Positions 1 through 7,768 of a stretch of DNA of 64,000 bases are shown here, piece after piece. Source of the DNA: Rhodoblastus sp963710275 (GTDB taxonomy: Bacteria; Pseudomonadota; Alphaproteobacteria; Rhizobiales; Beijerinckiaceae). The DNA lies in the NCBI GenBank assembly GCA_963710275.1, contig CAVPZS010000005.1, positions 372,001 through 436,000 on the forward strand, in the 5' to 3' direction. The translations under genes and the position numbers were made by a program. A model generated the notes under the pieces. It did no database searches. It saw nothing but the letters and a program-made list of their open reading frames with translations, and was not told the DNA's origin. The first letter of the stretch is position 1, and each line of letters starts with the position of its first letter.

Positions 1-605
1 CCGCGCTGGACCATCTGGTTCAGCTCGTATTTCATGTTGTCGCGCAGATAGTCGAAACCGAATTCGTTATTGGTGCCATAAGTGATGTCGGCGGCGTAGG
101 CCTGCGCGCGCTCGGCGTCGCTGAGGTCGTGGACGATGACGCCTACGCTGAGGCCCAGGAAATTATAGATGCGGCCCATGTTTTCGGAGTTGCGGCGGGC
201 AAGGTAGTCGTTGACCGTGACGACATGGACGCCGTTTCCAGCCAGCGCATTGAGATAGCAGGCGAGGGTCGCCACCAGGGTCTTGCCTTCACCGGTGCGC
301 ATTTCGGCGATGGAGCCTTCGTTCAGCACCATGCCGCCGACCAGCTGCACGTCGAAATGGCGCTGACCGATCGCGCGCTTGGCCGCTTCGCGCACTGTGG
401 CGAAAGCCGGAACCAAGAGGTCGTCCAGCTTGGCGCCGGCGGCGAGCTGCGCCCTGAACTCGTCGGTGCGCCCGCGCAGGGCCTCGTCCGAGAGCGCGAC
501 GATCTGCGGCTCCAGCGCATTGATCGCTTCGATGCGCGACGTGTACGTCTTCAACCGGCGATCGTTGGCGGTGCCGAAGATTTTTTTTGCAAGGCTTCCC
601 AACAT
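1..605 (-). CDS. secA: Preprotein translocase ATPase SecA, N-terminal part (runs off left edge)
   Basis: SecA is the cytoplasmic motor that drives unfolded preproteins through SecYEG. About 201 N-terminal residues are present; the rest lies beyond the left edge. The start ATG at 605-603 opens with MLGSLAKKIFGT and has a GAAAGG Shine-Dalgarno 7 nt upstream. The Walker A motif MRTGEGKT is at residues 102-109, followed by the family-typical HVVTVNDYLARRN (127-139) and YGTNNEFGFDYLRDN (176-190) blocks of nucleotide-binding domain 1. No frame disruption is visible. A sigma-70-like promoter lies about 210 nt upstream. Identification is secure. Confidence 0.96.
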   Translation of the reverse strand, partial: MLGSLAKKIFGTANDRRLKTYTSRIEAINALEPQIVALSDEALRGRTDEFRAQLAAGAKLDDLLVPAFATVREAAKRAIGQRHFDVQLVGGMVLNEGSIAEMRTGEGKTLVATLACYLNALAGNGVHVVTVNDYLARRNSENMGRIYNFLGLSVGVIVHDLSDAERAQAYAADITYGTNNEFGFDYLRDNMKYELNQMVQR

Positions 606-811
606 TCCAACGACCTTTCAGCGCGGCGCCACATGCGCCGCGATCCGATGAATTTCCGGCCCGGCGCAAACGGAGCCGGCGAACCACGCCGCCCCAATGT
701 CGGGAGCCGAGGCGCAAACGACAAGACGCCGCGCCTTGTTGGCGTGCTCCGCGACGTTTGTTTGACAAGAAGCGGCGCAACCCCACAAAAAGGGCGGAAT
801 TCGGCGGGCGA

Positions 812-840
812 GGAATAGAAGCGAGGCGCCGCCTTGTCAA
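812..840 (-). promoter_or_regulatory. Putative sigma-70 promoter for secA
   Basis: On the minus strand TTGACA (840-835) is followed after exactly 17 nt by TATTCC (817-812). It lies upstream of secA and immediately downstream of the DUF2147 gene, giving a leader of about 200 nt. The -35 is a perfect consensus and the -10 is moderate. I see no gene in the rest of the 606-863 gap. Confidence 0.5.
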
Positions 841-863
841 CGCGGAGCGTTTCGGCGCCTCGG

Positions 864-1256
864 CTACCGTTCTCGCTTCCAGGTCTCGCCGCCGCAAACG
901 CCGCCATGAGGAAGGCAGCCCTTCACCTGCAGGCGCCCGTCATCAATCAGCGAGACTTCGCCGTCATAGGTCGCGCCATTGTCAATGTCATTGATAGGAC
1001 CGCGCCAGACCTCGCCGTCGCGCTTCAGGTCGATCAGGATTTTTTGCCCGACGGCCGAAGCTTCGCCCGGCCAGGGCGCAGGCGCAGAAGCGACGAAACC
1101 GCAGATCGCTGGGCCGCAAGCCTTGATCTCGATCGTCGCCGAGCCGTCCGCCACGCGCCACAGGCCAATTGCGCGTTCTGCTCCCGCATTGGCGCCCGCG
1201 CCGCCGCACAGGAACACAAATCCAAGTGAAATCATAGCAATCGCGGATGATTTCAT
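864..1256 (-). CDS. DUF2147 family secreted protein
   Basis: A 130-residue protein starting MKSSAIAMISLGFVFLCGG, a clear N-terminal signal peptide, so probably periplasmic. The mature part carries the DUF2147 pattern: GLWRVADG near the N-terminus, CGPAICGF, the LIDLKRDGEVWRG segment and a terminal CLPHGGVCGGETW with paired cysteines. A start nine codons upstream (1283) is open but would place charged residues before the signal sequence; the ATG at 1256 is preferred, with GGGAG 11 nt upstream. It follows hemD by 7 nt on the same strand, so it may be co-transcribed. The biochemical function of the family is not established. Confidence 0.8.
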   Translation of the reverse strand: MKSSAIAMISLGFVFLCGGAGANAGAERAIGLWRVADGSATIEIKACGPAICGFVASAPAPWPGEASAVGQKILIDLKRDGEVWRGPINDIDNGATYDGEVSLIDDGRLQVKGCLPHGGVCGGETWKRER

Positions 1257-1263
1257 CCCTTTT

Positions 1264-1968
1264 TCATCTCCCGGACGAACCATCCTGGTCCCGAAGCAGC
1301 GTCATTAACGCCTCTTCGTCGGGTTGGGAAGCCGGGAAGATTTGCTCCTCAGGCGTCCAGCCGCGACAGACGGACGCGATCTCCGGCGAAAGACAGAAAT
1401 GGCGTAAACGGCGAGCCGTGGCGCCTCCCATCATAGCCAGCGCCAGGGTCGCGCTGCGGGGAGAGTAATGCAGGACCCCATCGATGCCTCCGTCTTCCAA
1501 GGCGGATCGGACGTCGTCCGGCCAGCGCGCGACGGGACGAGTTTCGTAGATTTCGACGATTTCGACCTGCCAGCCTGCCGCGCGCAAAACCTCTTCCAGA
1601 TAGGTTTTACGCTCGCGGCCAGCGAGATAAAGCGCGGGCTTCGGCGTACTTTCCGCCAGCAGGATTTCCGCGAGACACTCAGCGCGGGGCGCGACATGGA
1701 TGACGGAAAAGCCCAGGGCTTGTGCAGCGGCCGCGGTTTTTTCGCCGACGCAGGCAAGCGGCAGGGCGACAAGCGGACTGGAGGGTTCGATGGCTGCCAA
1801 TGCCTGGGCGCTGGTCGCCAGGACGACTCCATACGCGCCCGGAGGCGCAACCGCGCCCGTCGGGACGATTTCCATGACAGGCGCGATCACCGGCTGGTGG
1901 CCGAGCGTCTCGAGTTTCTGCGCGGTAAGCGCCGCCTGGTCCGCCGGCCGAGTCACGAGCAGGCGCAT
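1264..1968 (-). CDS. hemD: Uroporphyrinogen-III synthase
   Basis: HemD cyclises hydroxymethylbilane to uroporphyrinogen III, the branch point to heme, siroheme and cobalamin. The 234-residue length fits the family. Recognisable are the N-terminal MRLLVTRPADQA, the first-domain VVLATSAQAL segment, and DGVLHYSPRSATLAL in the second half, the usual conserved block. The sequence is divergent, as is normal for HemD, so the identification rests also on context: it is 4 nt downstream of hemC on the same strand. Cytoplasmic. A DUF2147 gene follows; the mitofilin-like gene and hemY that often follow hemD in this class are absent here. Confidence 0.92.
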   Translation of the reverse strand: MRLLVTRPADQAALTAQKLETLGHQPVIAPVMEIVPTGAVAPPGAYGVVLATSAQALAAIEPSSPLVALPLACVGEKTAAAAQALGFSVIHVAPRAECLAEILLAESTPKPALYLAGRERKTYLEEVLRAAGWQVEIVEIYETRPVARWPDDVRSALEDGGIDGVLHYSPRSATLALAMMGGATARRLRHFCLSPEIASVCRGWTPEEQIFPASQPDEEALMTLLRDQDGSSGR

Positions 1969-1972
1969 GCGA

Positions 1973-2905
1973 TCAGAAGCTCAGCAGATCGGCCGGCGCG
2001 TGACGGAGGATTTGACGCGCCGCCGCCTCGCCCAGCTCCGCCGCATCCTTGACCGGCCCCTCGGACCGGGCGTCGAAGGCTTCGGAGCCATCCTTGCGCA
2101 GGACCAGACCGTAAAAACTCAGGCGATCGCCAGCGACGACCGCATGGCCGGCGATAGGCGTGCGGCAGGAACCGTCGAGAATATTGAGAAAGGCGCGTTC
2201 AGTCACAAGGGCGAAGCCGGTTTCGGCGTGGCAGATCTCCGCAAGATCCGCTTGGACGCGAGAATCCTCGCTACGTGCTGTAATGGCGATAGCGCCTTGG
2301 CCGCAAGCCGGAGGAAACTTATCGAGGGGCAGGATCGAAGTGGCCTTGTCGGCGAGCCCAAGGCGCTTCAGCCCGGCCAGAGCCAAAAGCGTCGCGGCGA
2401 ACTCGCCGCTTTCGACCTTGCGCAGGCGCGTTTGCACATTGCCGCGCAAGAGTTCGACCTGAAGGTCGGGACGCAGCCGCCGGATCATCGCCTGACGGCG
2501 CAGGGAGGCGGACCCGACGCGCGCTCCTCGCGGCAGATCGAGCAAGGTTTTCGCCGCGCCGCCAATAAAAGCGTCGCGCACGTCTTCGCGCGGAAGGTAG
2601 CCGGCGACGACCAAGCCTTCGGGAAGCTGGGTCGGCAAGTCCTTGGCGGAATGAACGGCAATGTCGATCGCGCCTTCGAGCTGGGCCTGATCCAGCTCCT
2701 TGGTGAAAAGCCCCTTGCCGCCGACATCGCTGAGCGGACGGTCCTGGATCATGTCGCCGCTGGTCTTGATGACGACGATTTCGAAATGTTCTTCCGGCGC
2801 GCCATGGACCAAAGCCAGGCGGCGGCGCGTCTCGTGAGCCTGCGCCAGCGCCAGCGGACTTCCTCGGGTGCCAATTTTCAACCAGGGCGCCAATTCGGAC
2901 TCCAA
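1973..2905 (-). CDS. hemC: Hydroxymethylbilane synthase (porphobilinogen deaminase)
   Basis: HemC polymerises four porphobilinogens into hydroxymethylbilane using a covalent dipyrromethane cofactor. The 310-residue product has KIGTRGSPLALAQAHE (10-25), HSAKDLPT with the catalytic Asp89, the GSASLRRQ block (131-138), and Cys247 in DGSCRTPIAGHA, the cofactor attachment cysteine. The start is TTG at 2905; no in-frame ATG lies nearby and the Shine-Dalgarno is weak. It forms an operon with hemD and is divergent from tsaD, with 130 nt between the two starts that should hold both promoters. Confidence 0.96.
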   Translation of the reverse strand: MESELAPWLKIGTRGSPLALAQAHETRRRLALVHGAPEEHFEIVVIKTSGDMIQDRPLSDVGGKGLFTKELDQAQLEGAIDIAVHSAKDLPTQLPEGLVVAGYLPREDVRDAFIGGAAKTLLDLPRGARVGSASLRRQAMIRRLRPDLQVELLRGNVQTRLRKVESGEFAATLLALAGLKRLGLADKATSILPLDKFPPACGQGAIAITARSEDSRVQADLAEICHAETGFALVTERAFLNILDGSCRTPIAGHAVVAGDRLSFYGLVLRKDGSEAFDARSEGPVKDAAELGEAAARQILRHAPADLLSF

Positions 2906-3035
2906 TTTCGGTTCGAACGCATTTTGATTTGTCCGGGCGGGGGACTATAGGGAAAAGGAGCCGGCGGCGAAAGCGGCCGACGCAATTTTGCGCCTGTGGC
3001 TGGAGAAGCGGGCGAAGTTCTCAACGGAGTCATTC

Positions 3036-4106
3036 ATGCGGGCGAGCCTGCGCGTCCTCGGAATTGAAAGCACCTGCGATGAAACAGCCGCGGCGGTGGT
3101 CGAGGCCGATTTCATGGGACGCGGCAAGATTTTGTCCAATGCCGTGCTGAGCCAGATCGCGGAGCACGCGGCCTATGGCGGGGTCGTGCCCGAAATCGCC
3201 GCCCGCGCCCATATCGAATCGCTGGACAAGCTTATCCGCCGGGCCCTGGCCGAGGCCGACTGCACGGTGGATGACCTTGACGCCATCGCCGCCGCAGCCG
3301 GCCCGGGACTGATTGGCGGCGTCATGGTCGGCTTGACCTCAGGCAAGGCCATCGCTTTGGCGGCGAACAAGCCCTTTGTCGCCGTCAATCATCTCGAGGC
3401 CCATGCGCTAACCCCCCGGCTGACCGACGGCGTCGACTTTCCTTATCTCTTATTGCTCGTCTCCGGCGGCCACAGCCAGTTGGTGGCGGTGAACGGGATC
3501 GGCGACTATCGCCGGCTGGGTTCGACTGTGGACGACGCGCTGGGGGAAGCCTTCGACAAGGCCGCCAAGTTGCTCGGGCTCCCCTATCCCGGCGGCCCCC
3601 GCGTCGAACAGATGGCCGCCAATGGCGACCCCACGCGGTTTGATTTTCCTCGCCCGATGGCGGGACGGAAAAATCCCGATTTTTCCTTTTCCGGCCTCAA
3701 GACGGCGGTGCGGCTGGAAGCGGAACGCATCGCGCCCCTGACCAGGACCGATATCGCCGACCTCTGCGCTTCCTTCCAGGCGGCGGCAGTGGACGTGATC
3801 ATCGATCGCTGCCGCGCCGCCCTGCGCCTGCTGGCCGATTCGGCGCAACTGCCCACGGCCTTGGTGGCGGCGGGCGGCGTCGCCGCTAACGGCGCAATCC
3901 GCCGCGCCCTGGCTCGCTTCTGTTCGGAGACCGGATTGAAACTGGCTTTGCCGCCAACCGGCCTTTGCTCGGATAATGGCGCGATGATCGCCTGGGCCGG
4001 CTTGGAGCGCTTCCGCCTCGGGCTGATTGATGGCATGGATTTCGCGGCGCGGCCGCGCTGGCCGCTCGATTCGCAGCAAGATCCCCGTTGGCACGGCAAG
4101 GCGTGA
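3036..4106 (+). CDS. tsaD: tRNA N6-adenosine threonylcarbamoyltransferase TsaD
   Basis: TsaD transfers the threonylcarbamoyl group to A37 of ANN-decoding tRNAs (t6A), working with TsaB and TsaE. The 356-residue protein starts at ATG 3036, chosen because CGGAG lies 6 nt upstream and the product then begins MRASLRVLGIESTCDETAAA, as usual for the family. The metal-binding histidines are His119 and His123 in VNHLEAHAL; the LVSGGHSQLV phosphate-binding block follows at 141-150. The gene for its partner TsaB is at the right edge of this window. It heads a run with the PLD-like gene and gpsA. Confidence 0.96.
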   Translation: MRASLRVLGIESTCDETAAAVVEADFMGRGKILSNAVLSQIAEHAAYGGVVPEIAARAHIESLDKLIRRALAEADCTVDDLDAIAAAAGPGLIGGVMVGLTSGKAIALAANKPFVAVNHLEAHALTPRLTDGVDFPYLLLLVSGGHSQLVAVNGIGDYRRLGSTVDDALGEAFDKAAKLLGLPYPGGPRVEQMAANGDPTRFDFPRPMAGRKNPDFSFSGLKTAVRLEAERIAPLTRTDIADLCASFQAAAVDVIIDRCRAALRLLADSAQLPTALVAAGGVAANGAIRRALARFCSETGLKLALPPTGLCSDNGAMIAWAGLERFRLGLIDGMDFAARPRWPLDSQQDPRWHGKA

Positions 4107-4113
4107 GGTTTTC

Positions 4114-4674
4114 GTGCGCGCGCTCAAGTTCATCCTTTTGGCCGGCGCGCTGATTTTCGCGATCGAGGCGCCGAAACCCTTCCTGCAGCCGAAAGAGCCT
4201 TTTTCGGCCCCGGTAAGGATCGCCTACGGCCCTGGGGCAGGTTTTGAGTTCATCGATCCGGAATTGATCGGCCGCGCCCATAAAACCATCGACATGGCCG
4301 CCTATGTATTAAGCGATCAGCGCGTGATCGAAGCGCTTTCGGAGGCCGCCAGCCGTGGCGTGCAAATTCGCATCTATTTCGACCCGGAACAATTTCGCCG
4401 CATCGGCGGCGTCAACGACAATATCCAGGCCCTGGCGCATCAGCCCAATGTGCGCGGCCGAATCAAGGCCGAGCGCAACGACATGATGCATTTGAAAGCC
4501 TATGCCGTTGACGGCCGCTGGCTGCGCACCGGATCGACCAATTTCTCCTGGTCGGGCGAGACCCGGCAGGACAATGACCTCATTGTCGTCGACAGTCCCG
4601 AAGCCGCCGCGGATTTTGGCCGCCAGTTTGAAAAACTATGGGCGCGAAGCGACAATCGGGACGCAGCCCAATGA
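4114..4674 (+). CDS. Phospholipase D-like single-HKD protein (Nuc-type endonuclease family)
   Basis: A 186-residue protein with an N-terminal hydrophobic segment (about residues 5-18, a signal peptide or membrane anchor) and one HKD motif: His126, Lys128, Asp133 in HLKAYAVD, then GSTNFS at 140-145. A single HKD with this arrangement is typical of the Nuc/EDTA-resistant nuclease branch, which acts as a dimer, rather than of two-motif lipid synthases. The GTG start at 4114 has GAGG 5 nt upstream overlapping the tsaD stop, and the stop overlaps the gpsA start (ATGA), so the three are translationally coupled. Substrate (nucleic acid or phospholipid) is not decided by the sequence. Confidence 0.82.
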   Translation: MRALKFILLAGALIFAIEAPKPFLQPKEPFSAPVRIAYGPGAGFEFIDPELIGRAHKTIDMAAYVLSDQRVIEALSEAASRGVQIRIYFDPEQFRRIGGVNDNIQALAHQPNVRGRIKAERNDMMHLKAYAVDGRWLRTGSTNFSWSGETRQDNDLIVVDSPEAAADFGRQFEKLWARSDNRDAAQ

Positions 4675-5663
4675 GCGGGCAAGAGACCCTTGTCGTGCTC
4701 GGCGCCGGGGCCTGGGGCACGGCGCTCGCCAATATGGCCGCAGGCTCGCGCGCAAAAGTCTGGCTCTGGGCGCATGATCCTGATCATGTCGCGCTCATGC
4801 GCGAGACGCGTCGCAATGATCGTCGCCTGCCCGGCGTCATCCTCGCGGAAAATATCGAGCCAACCGCCGACATGGCCTGCGTCGGCGAGGCGGATCACGT
4901 TCTGGCCGTTACGCCGGCGCAGACCTTTCGGGCGACGGCCTCGGCCATGCGCGGCCATCTGCGTGGCCACACCACCGTGGTCAGTTGCGCCAAGGGCATA
5001 GAAAAGGATACCGGCCTTTATATGCGCGAGGTTTTGGCCGAAATCCTGCCCGGCCATCCGGTCGCAGCTCTCTCCGGTCCGAGTTTCGCCGCCGATCTGG
5101 CGCGTGGACTGCCCACGGCCGTGACCCTGGCCGCCGAAGACATCGCGCTTGCCGAGCAGCTCTGCGAAAGACTTGCGGCGCCGCATTTCAGGCTTTACCG
5201 TTCGAGCGACCTGATGGGCGTGGAAATCGGCGGGGCGGCGAAAAATGTTCTCGCCATCGCCTGCGGCGTCACGATCGGACGCGGGTTGGGGGCCAGCGCC
5301 CATGCCGCGCTGCTGGCGCGCGGTTTCGCCGAACTGATGCGCTTCGCCATCGCCCAAGGCGCGCGTCCCGAGACGATCATGGGCTTGTCGGGATTGGGTG
5401 ATCTGGCCTTGACCTGTTCCTCGCCGCAGTCGCGCAACTATTCGCTGGGTTTCGCCATCGGGCGCGGCGAAAAGCCGCAAGCGGCGGGGCATGGAAAGTT
5501 GACGGAAGGCGCCTGGACCGCGGGGATTTTGACACGCAAGGCGCGAGCGCTGGGGGTGGAAATGCCGATAGCCGAGGCTGTCAACGCGATTCTCGAAGGC
5601 CGGATCGACGTTGGCGCGGCCATCGAAGCTTTGATGAGCCGGCCGTTCAGGGCCGAAGGATGA
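4671..5663 (+). CDS. gpsA: Glycerol-3-phosphate dehydrogenase [NAD(P)+]
   Basis: GpsA reduces dihydroxyacetone phosphate to sn-glycerol-3-phosphate, the backbone for phospholipids. The 330-residue protein opens MSGQETLVVLGAGAWGTALA, with the GAGAWG dinucleotide-binding loop at 11-16. Further family blocks are LSGPSFAADLARGLPTAV, IGGAAKNVLAIACG with the catalytic lysine, and GLSGLGDLALTCSSPQSRN. The ATG overlaps the stop of the PLD-like gene by 4 nt. The order tsaD-gpsA-YciI-EVE is common in Hyphomicrobiales. A perfect 10-bp inverted repeat follows the stop codon. Confidence 0.96.
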   Translation: MSGQETLVVLGAGAWGTALANMAAGSRAKVWLWAHDPDHVALMRETRRNDRRLPGVILAENIEPTADMACVGEADHVLAVTPAQTFRATASAMRGHLRGHTTVVSCAKGIEKDTGLYMREVLAEILPGHPVAALSGPSFAADLARGLPTAVTLAAEDIALAEQLCERLAAPHFRLYRSSDLMGVEIGGAAKNVLAIACGVTIGRGLGASAHAALLARGFAELMRFAIAQGARPETIMGLSGLGDLALTCSSPQSRNYSLGFAIGRGEKPQAAGHGKLTEGAWTAGILTRKARALGVEMPIAEAVNAILEGRIDVGAAIEALMSRPFRAEG

Positions 5664-5688
5664 GCGGCGCGCCGAAAGGGCGCGCCGC
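5664..5688. terminator. Bidirectional hairpin between gpsA and the DUF3597 gene
   Basis: GCGGCGCGCC and GGCGCGCCGC form a perfect 10-bp stem with loop GAAAG, directly between the two convergent stop codons. There is no strong T-run on either side, so it could equally be an RNA-stabilising 3' hairpin. Confidence 0.55.
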
Positions 5689-5695
5689 AAGCCAA

Positions 5696-6109
5696 TTATT
5701 TCTTCGCGAGCAGATCGCCGGGAACCTTGCCGCCATTGGCGGCGACGAGGTCAATGACCTTCTTGTGCAGCCAGACGTTCATCGTCGCGGAATCATTAGT
5801 GTCGCCGTCATATTTCAGTTCGCCGGCCAGCGTCTTGCGGGCCGTGAGGCTGGAGTCCAAGCCGAGGACCTTGAGAAGGTCGACGATGGAGACACGCCAG
5901 TCGAGCTCTTCCGGATTTTTTTCATTGAGATCGTCGAGGACCGCAACAATGTCGACGTTGGCGGCGACTTCGGGGGGGACGCTGGCCGGCGCGTCGGGCG
6001 CCGGGGCAGCGGCGGCAGGAGCCGCGGCGACGTCAGCGGCGGCGGCAGGCGCGGCTTCAGCCGGCGTCGTGCCGAAAATTTTTCCGAGAATATTTCCGAA
6101 CATGCTCAT
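5696..6109 (-). CDS. DUF3597 domain-containing protein
   Basis: A 137-residue protein. Residues 1-14 (MSMFGNILGKIFGT) are amphipathic, residues 15-50 are an Ala/Pro-rich linker, and the C-terminal 85 residues carry the DUF3597 domain: VDIVAVLDDLNEKNPEELDWRVSIVDLLKVLGLDSS in pieces, then AGELKYDGDTNDSA and MNVWLHKKVIDLVAANGG. The domain resembles small helical, LysM-associated modules; its role is unknown. The start has AGGA 5 nt upstream; a second ATG two codons in is possible. It converges with gpsA. The 200-nt gap to the next gene (6110-6310) shows no further gene. Confidence 0.85.
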   Translation of the reverse strand: MSMFGNILGKIFGTTPAEAAPAAAADVAAAPAAAAPAPDAPASVPPEVAANVDIVAVLDDLNEKNPEELDWRVSIVDLLKVLGLDSSLTARKTLAGELKYDGDTNDSATMNVWLHKKVIDLVAANGGKVPGDLLAKK

Positions 6110-6310
6110 GGGAATCCTGCCCTTTTTGAAATGGAACCTGCTTTGGCGCCGCGAGGGCGCGAAAGCGCAAGCGAAGCTAAGACCAAGTTACGACAGTTAC
6201 AACACGAAAAAGCCGGGCATGGCCCAGGCGGGCTGTTGAATTCCGCGGCCGTCCCGTGCAAGCATTTGGCGTCAAAGTCGTTCCGCCATCACACGTTTTT
6301 GAGGACCCCG

Positions 6311-6598
6311 ATGCTTTTTGTCGCACTTTGCCTCGACAAGCCGAATTCCTTGCCGAAGCGGCTTGAAAATCGCGCCGCACATCTCGCCTTTCTTGCGGAA
6401 CAGGCGGCGACGGTGAAGCTGGGCGGTCCCTTTCTCGACGGCGCCGGCCAGCCCTGCGGTTCGATGCTGATTCTCGACTGTTCCGACGAAGCGACGGCGC
6501 GCGCCTTCCTTGCGGACGATCCCTACGCCAAGGCTGATCTTTTCGCTTCTGTCGAACTACGCCCCTATCGCGCTGTCGTTGGAGTTTCTCTGGCATGA
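6311..6598 (+). CDS. YciI-like family protein
   Basis: A 95-residue single-domain protein of the YciI/YCII-related superfamily (ferredoxin-like dimer with a conserved His/Asp pair). It begins MLFVALCLDKPNSLPKRLENR; HLAFL supplies the conserved His, and LADDPYAKADLF and VELRPYRAVVG are the typical C-terminal blocks. GAGG lies 7 nt upstream of the ATG. The stop overlaps the EVE gene start (ATGA), so the two are coupled. Catalytic function is unproven for most of the family. Confidence 0.88.
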   Translation: MLFVALCLDKPNSLPKRLENRAAHLAFLAEQAATVKLGGPFLDGAGQPCGSMLILDCSDEATARAFLADDPYAKADLFASVELRPYRAVVGVSLA

Positions 6599-7020
6599 GC
6601 AGCGGAAAAAACTACTGGCTGGTGAAAAGCGAACCCGATGCCTGGTCCTGGGACCAGATGGTCGCCGCCGGAGCGGAAGGAACGGGCTGGACCGGCGTGC
6701 GCAATCATCTCGCCAAGCAGCAGATGATGGCGATGAAAACTGGCGACCTCGCTTTTTTCTATCATTCGAACGTCGGCAAGGAGATCGTCGGCATTGTCGA
6801 GGTCATCAAGACCTTCCATCCCGACCCGACAGACGCGTCGGGTAAGTTCGGCATGGTGGACGTGCGGGCGGCGGAGCCCTTGAAGCGACCGGTCACGCTC
6901 GAGGAGATCAAGGCCGATCCACGGTTTTCCGATCTGGCCCTGGTCAAGATGTCACGTCTGTCGGTCCAGCCGGTGTCGGCAGAGCATTGGCGCGCCATCC
7001 GAAAGCTCGGCGGACTCTGA
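6595..7020 (+). CDS. EVE domain-containing protein
   Basis: A 141-residue EVE (PUA-like) domain protein similar to thymocyte nuclear protein 1. Typical blocks are YWLVKSEPDAWSWDQM at the start, WTGVRNHLAKQQM, MKTGDLAFFYHSN and KEIVGIVEV, ending LVKMSRLSVQPVSAEHW. EVE domains bind modified bases in nucleic acids; the specific target here is unknown. It overlaps the upstream YciI-like gene by 4 nt. The stop codon directly abuts the stop of the convergent MarR gene, leaving no intergenic space. Confidence 0.92.
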   Translation: MSSGKNYWLVKSEPDAWSWDQMVAAGAEGTGWTGVRNHLAKQQMMAMKTGDLAFFYHSNVGKEIVGIVEVIKTFHPDPTDASGKFGMVDVRAAEPLKRPVTLEEIKADPRFSDLALVKMSRLSVQPVSAEHWRAIRKLGGL

Positions 7021-7548
7021 TCATTCGTCATCGAGCGCGGCGCCGGGAAGCGGCAGACCTGCGGCGACCGCGGCCAGCCAGCGACGCAAGGCGCGCTCAC
7101 GCTTCGATCGCATGCCTTCGACAAGACGCGCGCTCGCCGCTTCGACCCTTTCGCGGCCCATGCGCAAAACGCTTTCGCCCTTGGTGGTGAGCGCGAGCGG
7201 CCTCGCCCGCGAGGCGAGGGTCGGAGCGCCATCCTCTTCCCGCACCAATCCGGCGCGACGCAGGTTGGCCACGATCAGACTGACGGTTTGCGGAGTCAGC
7301 TTGGCGTTGCGGGCCAGGTCGGCGGCGAGCAGACCGGGATTGGCGCCAATGAGCGTCAGCGCCGCCAATTGCGGCGGCGTGACGCCGAGGTCCGCGACAA
7401 GGCGTTCTTCCACCAGCCGGTGGGCGCTGGCGGCTTGACGCAACAGGACGGCGATTTCGCCGTTCTCGCCCGGCAGCGCCAGGACATGAAGTCGGCGAGC
7501 GCCGGCCTCAGGAGTCGCAATTTCTTCCTGCCCACGTCTTTTGACCAT
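7021..7548 (-). CDS. MarR family transcriptional regulator
   Basis: A 175-residue winged-helix regulator. The DNA-binding region covers VTPPQLAALTLIGANPG, LAADLARNAKLTPQTVSLIVANLRRAG (in two helices) and the wing VREEDGAPTLASRARPLALT, followed by the dimerisation helix. The start at 7548 is chosen because GGAGG lies 6 nt upstream; an earlier ATG at 7569 has no Shine-Dalgarno. It diverges from zapE across about 220 nt that may hold its operator, but no clear dyad was recognised. The inducer is unknown. Confidence 0.9.
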   Translation of the reverse strand: MVKRRGQEEIATPEAGARRLHVLALPGENGEIAVLLRQAASAHRLVEERLVADLGVTPPQLAALTLIGANPGLLAADLARNAKLTPQTVSLIVANLRRAGLVREEDGAPTLASRARPLALTTKGESVLRMGRERVEAASARLVEGMRSKRERALRRWLAAVAAGLPLPGAALDDE

Positions 7549-7768
7549 CTTGTCCCTCCGTCGCGTCATTTTGATGAAGCGCTTTAAGTCCGGATCCTGT
7601 CAGGGGCCTGATTGTAAGTTCGACCGGGCGCGTCTTCAATGACCCGACCTGGAAAAGCTGTGGAAAGCAGACATAAATTGCTCGCGAGCCTGAAACCTCC
7701 GCGAAATGTTTAGTTGCCAGCCAGCGCCTCGTGCCGTTACACGCTCCAGGGCACTTCGGAAGGACGCG

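Noticed and set aside
129..818. Open frame on plus across secA
   Set aside because: It is the complement of the conserved SecA N-terminus; the product has no recognisable domain.
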